A stretch of DNA of 8,085 nt from Chlamydiota bacterium (GTDB lineage Bacteria; Chlamydiota; Chlamydiia; Chlamydiales; Rhabdochlamydiaceae), in contig JAHFTP010000075.1 in the NCBI GenBank assembly GCA_023265495.1, forward strand, positions 1 through 8,085, in the 5' to 3' direction. The notes under the pieces were generated by a model, which saw nothing but the letters and a program-made list of their open reading frames with translations, did not search any database and had not been told where the DNA came from. Positions 1 to 5,597 of this stretch are shown in pieces; the first letter of the stretch is position 1, and each line of letters begins with the position of its first letter. The position numbers and the translations under genes are program-made.

Positions 1-477
1 AAAAGTGCCGGAGGAAATAATCACCGTCTTTCCGTGGTAACCAATCCCCTCTTGTGTGGCCACGCCAACAACCGTGCCCTCTTCTACAAGGAGAGACTCT
101 GTTGTCCCTTGTTTGATAAAGAGATTGTCTACTTGTTCTAGTCTTTGTTTCATGGCTGTTTGGTAGGCGAGCTTATCTGCTTGCGCTCTGGGAGACCATA
201 CAGCGGGCCCTTTGGATGCATTTAACATGCGAAATTGGATAGCTGTTTGGTCTGTTACCTTTCCCATGATGCCTCCTAAGGCATCAATTTCCCTTACTAT
301 ATGTCCTTTTGCTGTGCCGCCAACGGCTGGGTTACAGCTCATTTTAGCGATGGTGTCGAGGTTCATGGTAAGTAAAAGTGTTCTGACGCCCATGCGGGCA
401 GAGGCATGCGCCGCTTCGCATCCGGCATGGCCAGCTCCAACTACAATGACATCAAACTGATCGGGATAGATCCACAT
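1..477 (-). CDS. mnmG: tRNA uridine-5-carboxymethylaminomethyl modification enzyme MnmG (GidA), N-terminal part
   Basis: MnmG works with MnmE to install the (carboxymethyl)aminomethyl group on the wobble uridine of several tRNAs, using FAD, NADH and methylene-THF. The 159 visible codons begin MWIYPDQFDVIVVGAGHAGC. Residues 11-23 carry the Rossmann FAD-binding motif GxGHAGCEAA, and residues 47-55 carry the family signature SCNPAVGG, whose cysteine is Cys48. The stretch KGPAVWSPRAQADK near 89-102 is also typical. The frame runs off the left edge at SSGTF, so about three quarters of a normal roughly 600-residue protein lies outside. The ATG at 475-477 matches the usual family start. No Shine-Dalgarno-like purine run lies in the 20 bases before it. 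A hairpin terminator separates it from the ribosomal mini-gene upstream, so it is probably transcribed or initiated independently. Family assignment is secure. Confidence 0.97.
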   Translation of the reverse strand, partial: MWIYPDQFDVIVVGAGHAGCEAAHASARMGVRTLLLTMNLDTIAKMSCNPAVGGTAKGHIVREIDALGGIMGKVTDQTAIQFRMLNASKGPAVWSPRAQADKLAYQTAMKQRLEQVDNLFIKQGTTESLLVEEGTVVGVATQEGIGYHGKTVIISSGTF

Positions 478-509
478 AAAAACAAATGGTTGTGAGGAGT
501 TTGGTAGGG

Positions 510-539
510 AAACAAAGTCGCAACAAAGACGTTGCGACT
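510..539 (-). terminator. Hairpin terminator after the bS22-like mini-gene
   Basis: On the minus strand AGTCGCAAC and GTTGCGACT form a perfect 9-bp stem around a 6-nt loop (GTCTTT). The stem is followed at once by TTTGTTT. The hairpin starts 11 nt after the stop codon of the 28-codon gene and ends about 30 nt before mnmG. That position suits an intrinsic terminator, although the U-tract is short and interrupted, so some read-through into mnmG is possible. Confidence 0.7.
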
Positions 540-550
540 ACTGCAATGGA

Positions 551-637
551 TTATTTCTTGTGACGGTCTCTTCTTCTTCTTTTCTTTCTTTTGTGCTTTG
601 CAATTTTTGCTCTTCGTTTCTTTTTAACAGATGCCAT
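551..637 (-). CDS. bS22 / AURKAIP1-COX24 (mS38-like) small basic ribosomal protein
   Basis: This is a 28-codon gene. It starts MASVKKKRRAKIAKHKRKK and continues with an arginine run, ending DRHKK, so about two thirds of its residues are Lys, Arg or His. The pattern (M-x-S-x-KKKR, then K-x-x-KHKRKKR, then an RHKK end) is what I know of the bacterial AURKAIP1/COX24-domain mini-proteins. These include mycobacterial bS22, and mitochondrial mS38 carries the same domain. They sit on the small subunit near the decoding region. AAAGGG lies 5 nt before the ATG, which is a usable ribosome binding site, and a hairpin terminator follows the stop. The gene lies 115 nt downstream of the sulfatase-LRR gene across an AT-rich spacer and just before mnmG, so it keeps translation-related company. 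The symbol is left blank because naming varies. The family call is by sequence pattern only. Confidence 0.85.
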   Translation of the reverse strand: MASVKKKRRAKIAKHKRKKRRRRDRHKK

Positions 638-642
638 GATCG

Positions 643-648
643 CCCTTT
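643..648 (-). promoter_or_regulatory. Ribosome binding site of the bS22-like gene
   Basis: AAAGGG on the minus strand lies 5 nt before the ATG of the 28-codon gene. It supports translation of a frame too short for normal gene finding. Confidence 0.6.
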
Positions 649-752
649 AGTTTCTAAATACAAAAAAAATACATATACATTTCACGAACCATGTTAGAGA
701 AAAAAAAGAAAAAAGTAAAGGCTAGTAGTTCTAGATTACATTAAAAAAAAGA

Positions 753-3575
753 TTAGCTTTCAAAAGTGAGCTGTATATGAGCACTTTTTGCGAGATGAGA
801 AAAAAATTCTTCCATGCCCGGTTCTTTTCTTAACTCCCCAAGAAAAACTGTTTGTAGGGGGAGCTTTGTCAGAAGCTTTAGCCCTTGGGCGGAGAGGCGA
901 TTGCATGGGGAAAGAGACAAAAATTGTATAGGCATGGTTTTTAAGGGGGCAAGCCCCTCTTCAGAAAGGGGGACGCCATGGAGGGTAACCTGCAGTAGGG
1001 GATGGTGAGAGAGTGTATGCAGGCAGTTGTCTGAGAGCAGAGGGCAGTGTTCTAGACTCAGTGAAGTAAGGCGATGATGACAAAGATGAGTCAGACACTC
1101 ATCCGTGATATGAGGGGCGTGAGTAATATGGATTTTCTTTATAGGTAGGTGTTTAAGATGGGCAAAAAAATGGGAAGTGATAGACCTCGCTTCAATGAGG
1201 GTGAGCTCTTCTATTTGAGGACATAGAGAGCAGATCTTTATTAAGTCTTGCTCTGAGAGGGTTTTTGCAGAGAGCTTTATGCTCCGAAGCCCAGGTGTTT
1301 TTGTGAGTAGGAGGAAGAGTTTCTTTTGGTTTATGGTACTATTGTCCAGAAGGTCGATTTTTTCTAGGGAGAGTGTTTTTTGTTTTGTGCAGAGGCGGGT
1401 AGCAGCAGTGAAGGGTTCTATGGATTTGACGCTTAAAGTGGTTAGCTGGGGGAGGTGTTTAAAAATTTTTTGTATCGATTTGTCTGTGAGAAGGTAGCAA
1501 GAATCTAGTATCAAGCTTTTTAGTTTGGTGCAGCGCTTTATGATTTTGATGAGTTCATCATCCTGTATGAGACAGTGTGTGAGGTCCAAATATTCGAGCG
1601 TTTTTTTATGAGGGAGAATGCTGTTAAAAAAATCTGTTTTCTTTAGTTGAGCACAATCTCTTAATGTTACGTGGCTCATATTTTTACTATGACGGAGTTC
1701 TGACACGGTCAAACTGCTAGGAGCAGACGGAGAGCCTTCGTAGTGCATAAGTACATCATTTTTTCTGGGCAGTGAAAGTTTTTTAGAGAAGAGCACCTCA
1801 CTCATAAAGAAGTCTACTGCAGCGAGCTGTTCTTTTAGGATATGCTTTTCGTGGCTCTCATCCTCATCTGCACTGGATACATATGTAGTGTCAGTTAGTT
1901 TACATCCGGATACGGGGTGAAAGAAATAATCATAGAAAAAAAGAGGATGATTTTCCTCTTTTCGGAGAAGGGATCTTCCCACAGAGTGATTCAGGGCGGG
2001 GATCTGTAATAAATCGATGACAGTCGGTAGCAGGTCCACATGGCTTGCTGGAGAGTGGATGATTGTAGGTTCAGCGATTTTTCCTTTTGCTAGGAGGAGC
2101 ATGGGAACGTGGATTTGCTCATCTTGGATGAGCGGTGGATGTTGCTTTTCGTGTTTAAAGACATGTCCATGGTCTCCTACAAGGATAATAATAGAGTTCT
2201 TATCTATGGATAAGCTCGACAATTGCTCCATGAATTTTTTTAGACAGCTGTCTGTATAACGCAACGTTTTTAGGTAGCTCGCATAATCGGAATGCGCAAG
2301 GTCTTGGTAGTCATTACAGATAAACGTCGGAGGCGTGGCCCATGGATCGTGAGAGGAGATAGTAAATAGAGTGAGAAACAGAGGCTTTGTTTCATGGTTA
2401 TTTTTGATCCACTCTAAACTATAGTCAAATACATGTTCATCGTGGATGCCCCAGCTCGTCGAATAGAGGTTTTTTGCAGATTTTGCTATATCGTCTTGTG
2501 TAAACACCGAGTCAAATCCATGGTTTGTGAGGAATTTGCCGTGACCTTCATAAGTAAAAGAGGTTCCATCGATATACGCCGTTTTGTATCCATTGTTGCT
2601 CAAGATATCCGGAAGGCCGAGTAGTGCAGTGTCGGAAAAGTCGGAGAGGTGGATCAGGCTTTTTTTCGTTTTTTTATGATAGAAAAGCGGCAGTACTCCA
2701 AAAAGAGAGGATAGCAGAGCTTGCGATGTCCTCACTCCATTGGCATAACAATTCGCAAATAAGATCCCCTCTTTAGCGAGGGTGTCAAAATAGGGGGTAG
2801 CGGACTGTTTGGCTCCAAGACATCCCATGTCTTTGGCTCTAAATGATTCTAGAAAAAACAGGAATAGATGGGGCTTTTCCTCCCTTCGTAAGGAAATAGA
2901 AAAGGCCTTCTCTCCATGGAAGCCTGCCGTATATTTTAGTAGGGGATAGTCTTTCATGATATATTGACACTCTTCATTCTCAGATTGAAGCTCTTTGGGG
3001 ATGGTTTGAGGTGAGTGATAAGATAGGGGCTCTCTTCTCCCCCATCTTTTGCAAAAATCTATTTGCCGGTCAGATAGCGTAGGAACGGGATCTTTTGGAA
3101 AGAAGGGGATGATGATGGCCAAAACTCCTAAAAGTAGGGGCGGCAGGAAAAGATATCTTTCCACAAAGGAGAGCAGAGAGAAAAACAAAGGAGAAAAGGA
3201 AAAGCTGAGGCCCACACATAAAGCAGATGCAAACACGAATAGAGAAAATCCACTTGAAGAAATACTGCTCCAAAAAGAGGGGATGTCTTTTAAGAACTTG
3301 AGGTGTCGACAAGATATTTGAGTTCCCGTCTTAAGATAAAAAAATACATTCGTGAGTAGATAGATAGAGAGTCCACTAGACATACAAGCACAAAGAATAA
3401 AAGAAAAATCGTTGTTGACTTTCTGCTGAGTGATAACAGCTAGGAGCAAAAATTCACTCACAAGGAATACGTCTTTTACTGTGCCTCGTATGTGCATGCC
3501 GGGAGTGCATGGTCTTTGCCAAGAGGCTATGATGCGCAGACAGCAAGGAAGAAAAAGTACTAGTACAAACGGCAT
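753..3575 (-). CDS. Membrane sulfatase-fold (LtaS/MdoB-type) transferase fused to C-terminal leucine-rich repeats
   Basis: This 940-residue protein has three parts. Residues 1-160 hold about five hydrophobic segments (near 2-17, 34-50, 57-80, 108-136, 141-160). Residues 235-555 are an alkaline-phosphatase/sulfatase-fold domain of the LtaS/MdoB type. It shows FLESF with Glu243, GVRTSQ with the presumed nucleophile Thr283, ISSHDPW with His409, VGDHGH with Asp468-His469, and the family motif SHVDLLPT at 511-518. In LtaS the equivalent Glu, Thr and Asp-His bind the metal or form the covalent intermediate, so the enzyme should be active. Residues about 628-935 are some ten repeats of the F-box/AMN1-like cysteine-containing type, for example KSLILDSCYLLTDKSI and TSLSLEHCPLLSDNCL. 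Family enzymes transfer phosphoglycerol or phosphoethanolamine to envelope glycans or lipids outside the inner membrane. The substrate here is unknown, since chlamydiae are not known to make lipoteichoic acid. An in-frame TAA lies 6 nt before the ATG, so no longer start exists. No clear ribosome binding site precedes it. GTG or ATG codons near residue 27 are alternatives, but they would lose the first helix. Confidence 0.9.
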   Translation of the reverse strand: MPFVLVLFLPCCLRIIASWQRPCTPGMHIRGTVKDVFLVSEFLLLAVITQQKVNNDFSFILCACMSSGLSIYLLTNVFFYLKTGTQISCRHLKFLKDIPSFWSSISSSGFSLFVFASALCVGLSFSFSPLFFSLLSFVERYLFLPPLLLGVLAIIIPFFPKDPVPTLSDRQIDFCKRWGRREPLSYHSPQTIPKELQSENEECQYIMKDYPLLKYTAGFHGEKAFSISLRREEKPHLFLFFLESFRAKDMGCLGAKQSATPYFDTLAKEGILFANCYANGVRTSQALLSSLFGVLPLFYHKKTKKSLIHLSDFSDTALLGLPDILSNNGYKTAYIDGTSFTYEGHGKFLTNHGFDSVFTQDDIAKSAKNLYSTSWGIHDEHVFDYSLEWIKNNHETKPLFLTLFTISSHDPWATPPTFICNDYQDLAHSDYASYLKTLRYTDSCLKKFMEQLSSLSIDKNSIIILVGDHGHVFKHEKQHPPLIQDEQIHVPMLLLAKGKIAEPTIIHSPASHVDLLPTVIDLLQIPALNHSVGRSLLRKEENHPLFFYDYFFHPVSGCKLTDTTYVSSADEDESHEKHILKEQLAAVDFFMSEVLFSKKLSLPRKNDVLMHYEGSPSAPSSLTVSELRHSKNMSHVTLRDCAQLKKTDFFNSILPHKKTLEYLDLTHCLIQDDELIKIIKRCTKLKSLILDSCYLLTDKSIQKIFKHLPQLTTLSVKSIEPFTAATRLCTKQKTLSLEKIDLLDNSTINQKKLFLLLTKTPGLRSIKLSAKTLSEQDLIKICSLCPQIEELTLIEARSITSHFFAHLKHLPIKKIHITHAPHITDECLTHLCHHRLTSLSLEHCPLLSDNCLHTLSHHPLLQVTLHGVPLSEEGLAPLKTMPIQFLSLSPCNRLSAQGLKLLTKLPLQTVFLGELRKEPGMEEFFSHLAKSAHIQLTFES

Positions 3576-3609
3576 GGTATTTTATTGTTCGGCTTATCTT
3601 CCCTTTAAC

Positions 3610-3750
3610 CTAGATAGGGAGATTCGTCAATAGAAAGTCAAAGTACTTGTCGCTTTTAAGATAATTTACAAGACTTTTTTCGTCTTCTAATCTCTCGATG
3701 AGGTCTAGATATCCGTCTATGAAGTTTTTTCGGCTGCGTCGATCTTTTAT
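3610..3750 (-). other. Open -1 frame continuing past the stop of the small membrane protein (frameshift tail or gene remnant)
   Basis: On the minus strand the frame one base back from the 3747-4076 gene stays open for 46 codons after the A9 run, ending at TAG (3610-3612). It reads IKDRRSRKNF, then IDGYLDLIERLEDEKSLVNY, then LKSDKYFDFLLTNLPI, which has the composition of a charged helical domain. The frame is open upstream to a TAA inside the small gene but contains no ATG, GTG or TTG that could start it. It ends 34 nt before the sulfatase-LRR start, a normal operon distance. It could be reached by -1 slippage on the A9 tract, giving a 155-residue product. It could also be a decayed gene or chance, since 46 open codons are not rare enough to settle it. 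Confidence 0.35.
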
Positions 3751-4076
3751 TTTTTTTTGCGAGTAAAGATAATGCCGGTTCCTACAACTAGGAAGGCGAT
3801 TCCTGCAATGAGTGACCAGCTTTGGATTTGTTCGTATTTAAGGATTTCTTGCTCGCCTTCATTGATTTTCTTTCCTGCAGAATCTGTAAGTACTTTGCCA
3901 ACAACTTTTGAAGTGGGATTAAGAGAAAAAATTCTACTTCCTGTGTCCAGTGTTTTCTCAGCACTGGCTATTTTCACTTTGCCTTCTTCGACTTGATCCT
4001 TAATATAGAGGGACGCGCCGACAAGGGCTATGCCGCACAGTAAGACGACAACTCCTAGTGTATTTTTTGTTTTCAT
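3747..4076 (-). CDS. Small two-helix membrane protein (DUF3185-like)
   Basis: This 109-residue protein has an N-terminal hydrophobic helix (residues 7-24, TLGVVVLLCGIALVGASL) and a C-terminal one (87-104, WSLIAGIAFLVVGTGIIF). Between them is a charged, helical middle of about 60 residues, and the end is RKKK. The layout resembles the DUF3185 kind of small bacterial membrane protein (a helix, a soluble segment, a second glycine-rich helix, a basic tail), with a longer middle. This is a shape-based guess and the function is unknown. AAGGAAATT directly precedes the ATG, a good ribosome binding site. A hairpin 70-100 nt upstream separates it from the GIY-YIG gene, and a promoter candidate overlaps that hairpin. 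The last three lysine codons form an A9 tract that may shift the reading frame. Confidence 0.8.
   Translation of the reverse strand: MKTKNTLGVVVLLCGIALVGASLYIKDQVEEGKVKIASAEKTLDTGSRIFSLNPTSKVVGKVLTDSAGKKINEGEQEILKYEQIQSWSLIAGIAFLVVGTGIIFTRKKK
3750..3758 (-). repeat. A9 homopolymer at the 3' end of the small membrane-protein gene
   Basis: Nine T on the plus strand read as A9 on the coding strand, covering the three Lys codons just before TAA. Runs of this length are classic sites of transcriptional or ribosomal slippage. One extra A, or a -1 slip, would join the gene to the open frame ending at 3610. Confidence 0.9.
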
Positions 4077-4137
4077 AATTTCCTTTTTTGCTTCCGTGTT
4101 GAAAGCTTGGGTTTTTTAGTAAATGGTATTAGTTTTT

Positions 4138-4166
4138 TTTATAAGAATAAACCCTGTTTGATGCAA
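4138..4166 (-). promoter_or_regulatory. Promoter candidate for the small membrane-protein gene
   Basis: On the minus strand TTGCAT (4161-4166), a 17-nt spacer and TATAAA (4138-4143) give a good -10 but a weak -35. Predicted transcription would begin about 55 nt before the ATG at 4076. The elements overlap the terminator hairpin of the upstream operon, so termination and new initiation would share the same DNA. Confidence 0.3.
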
Positions 4167-4177
4167 CAGGGTTTTTT
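4149..4177. terminator. Hairpin terminator between the GIY-YIG gene and the small membrane-protein gene
   Basis: AAACCCTGTT (4149-4158) and AACAGGGTTT (4165-4174) form a perfect 10-bp stem around the 6-nt loop TGATGC. On the plus strand it is followed by T6 in total. On the minus strand, the direction of the adjacent genes, the tail is TTTATTCTTAT, still U-rich. It lies 11-37 nt after the stop of the GIY-YIG gene and most likely ends that operon, working in either direction. Confidence 0.75.
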
Positions 4178-4185
4178 AAATTACG

Positions 4186-4452
4186 TCAAAGGCAAGAGGC
4201 GATTAAGGCGAGTTTTTCTTTTCGGCTCATTTTTTTGATCGCTGCTTCTCTTTTAGAAGCGAGCGAGCGGGTGAGATGGATTTCTTGAAATACCACCTTA
4301 TCGGGATCTGACAAATGGAAGAATCTGGCGCCCTTTCTCTTGGTTTGATGCTCGTGGAGACGACGCTCCAAATCGGTGGTAATCCCTGTGTACAGATTTC
4401 CCGACTTTGCTTGGATGATGTAGACTATCCATGTTCCCGATGAGGCGCTCAC
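4186..4452 (-). CDS. GIY-YIG nuclease-fold protein, UPF0213/YhbQ type
   Basis: With a GTG start at 4450-4452 the protein has 88 residues, the normal size for the stand-alone GIY-YIG family (UPF0213, E. coli YhbQ). The core is WIVYIIQ (8-14, the GIY strand with Tyr11) and NLYTGITTDLERRLHEH (19-35, the YIG strand with Tyr21, then the Arg30/Arg31 helix). The family-typical ASKREAAIKKMSRKEKLALI (65-84) contains the presumed metal-binding Glu69. The key residues are present, so nuclease activity is possible; the cellular role of this family is not well defined. The frame stays open upstream to an ATG at 4584, but that extension lies inside the DUF2892 gene and matches nothing in the family. The GTG sits 1 nt after the DUF2892 stop, which suggests translational coupling. 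Confidence 0.92.
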   Translation of the reverse strand: MSASSGTWIVYIIQAKSGNLYTGITTDLERRLHEHQTKRKGARFFHLSDPDKVVFQEIHLTRSLASKREAAIKKMSRKEKLALIASCL

Positions 4453-4453
4453 T

Positions 4454-4663
4454 TTATTTTTTTCTCTTGATAGGGCAGCTGCTTTTGCCAAGTATTTGGT
4501 ACACAACGCACCAACTTTGCCATGCTTCAAATAGTGTGAAGAGAGCAAAGATAAGAGCCACCCAACTTTTTCCCCAGTAGGCATAGAGAAGTAGTGCGAT
4601 GCCTAGGGATAACCGAAGTATCCGGCCCGGGGTGCCTATGTTTTGGAGTATTTTGCGTTTCAT
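4454..4663 (-). CDS. Inner membrane protein, DUF2892 (YgaP-like membrane domain)
   Basis: This 69-residue protein begins MKRKILQNIGTPGRILRLSL. It has two hydrophobic segments (about 15-30 and 33-50) and ends with the pattern WCVVYQILGKSSC (51-63). The N-G-x-x-x-R-x-x-R opening and the paired cysteines (C-x-x-Y-x-x-L-G-x-x-x-C, Cys52 and Cys63) are hallmarks of DUF2892, the membrane part found in YgaP. No rhodanese domain is attached here. AAGGA about 12-16 nt before the ATG can serve as ribosome binding site. The gene follows the 299-residue gene by 34 nt and nearly touches the GIY-YIG gene behind it, so all four minus-strand genes from 6190 to 4186 look like one transcription unit. Its function is unknown; a sulfur or redox link is only suggested by the family. 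Confidence 0.85.
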   Translation of the reverse strand: MKRKILQNIGTPGRILRLSLGIALLLYAYWGKSWVALIFALFTLFEAWQSWCVVYQILGKSSCPIKRKK

Positions 4664-4697
4664 AGCCTATTCTTCCTTATTTCCTTTTCTTGTAAAG

Positions 4698-5597
4698 CTA
4701 GGGAACATTCGATGGCAAGTCTATTTGACAGCAGACTTTAGAGAGGGGGTCTTGATAGGTTAATCTGTCGAGATGCGATTTCTTTGTGTAAAAATCACAG
4801 AGCATTTCTACCGTATTCCACAGGGCAGGTTGTTTCCCTTGAGTAAGTAGTAAGGATTGCAACTCCTCTTTTGTGACAGTCTTGATCTTGTCTTCTTTAT
4901 CAAATTTTTTCTTTTCCAAGGAGATGATTTCTTCTGCGAGGTCGTTTCCTAGGACACATTGCAATAGGGGTTTTGCTGCAAAGGCGAAATGGATTTCTTT
5001 TTGCTTGGCAAAATCTATGACAAAATAATCGTGGAGGGCGGGATATCCTTGTTTTGTTTTAGGGTCGTAGCCTCCACTGCCGAGAAGCATTTTATAATAG
5101 AGAGATCGTAAAAGGGGATCTGTAGGGTAAAGGTCGCTAAGAGCTGCAGGGTCTTTGCTAGATTGCATCATGGCCTCAATAAGAACATTTTCCAAATGGG
5201 GAATGGAGGAAGAACAAAAAAAGGAGGTGTGGCCGTAGAGAGCTTTGATCAGAGCGCAAGCTGTCTTATAGGAAGGAGAGTTTTTTTCTTTGGAAGAGAG
5301 CAGGGGGGCTAGGTTGAATTTTGCTTCTGTCGGGAAATGGTCTTTTTCTCTATGGGAGGAAAAAGTCTTGACGGAAGGTTTTTTTAGGGGGAGGGTTTCT
5401 GTCTTTTTTTTATTAATGGATCTTGTTTTCTCTTCGAATTTTTTCTTTTCTAGCATGTTTCTTGTTTTTTGCATCCCTTTCAACCTACCGGAGAAACTCG
5501 TCATTTCTCTAGCAAAAGAGATCCCTTTTTGGATGGAGGAGGAAGCGATGAAGGAGAAGAGAAGGAGGAAAGAAAGAACGAAGAGTAGAGCATTCAT
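4698..5597 (-). CDS. Anchored envelope protein, possible GspK-like minor pseudopilin (CT566-like)
   Basis: This is a 299-residue protein with a hydrophobic N-terminus from residue 3 to 21 (ALLFVLSFLLLFSFIASSS), almost no leader before it and no Glu at position 5. A very basic linker follows (about 38-86, rich in Lys). The C-terminal part from about 108 to 299 is mixed alpha/beta and includes DPLLRSLYYKMLLGSGGYDP. It begins inside the stop codon of the pseudopilin-like gene (ATGA overlap), so the two are translationally coupled. In type II secretion operons GspJ is followed by GspK, a roughly 300-residue pseudopilin that lacks Glu5, and the size, order and N-terminus fit that. In Chlamydia two small unknown genes (CT567, CT566) follow the gsp genes, and I suspect this is the second of them. 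I recognise no diagnostic motif, so the role is inference. Confidence 0.8.
   Translation of the reverse strand: MNALLFVLSFLLLFSFIASSSIQKGISFAREMTSFSGRLKGMQKTRNMLEKKKFEEKTRSINKKKTETLPLKKPSVKTFSSHREKDHFPTEAKFNLAPLLSSKEKNSPSYKTACALIKALYGHTSFFCSSSIPHLENVLIEAMMQSSKDPAALSDLYPTDPLLRSLYYKMLLGSGGYDPKTKQGYPALHDYFVIDFAKQKEIHFAFAAKPLLQCVLGNDLAEEIISLEKKKFDKEDKIKTVTKEELQSLLLTQGKQPALWNTVEMLCDFYTKKSHLDRLTYQDPLSKVCCQIDLPSNVP

Noticed and set aside
560..600. Pyrimidine-rich tract as a low-complexity repeat
   Set aside because: It is explained by the Lys/Arg codons of the minus-strand bS22-like gene.
720..752. T8 run and CTAG/CTAG pair after the sulfatase-LRR stop as a terminator
   Set aside because: Only 4 bp could pair and the T-run comes before the hairpin, so there is no intrinsic terminator structure.
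3049..3321. Plus-strand 90-codon and overlapping minus-strand 80-codon frames in the membrane part of the sulfatase gene
   Set aside because: Both are other-frame readings of the long gene, which explains the region with five hydrophobic segments.
4453..4584. ATG-initiated 44-residue N-terminal extension of the GIY-YIG protein
   Set aside because: It lies inside the DUF2892 gene in another frame and makes the protein longer than its family; the GTG at 4452 fits better.
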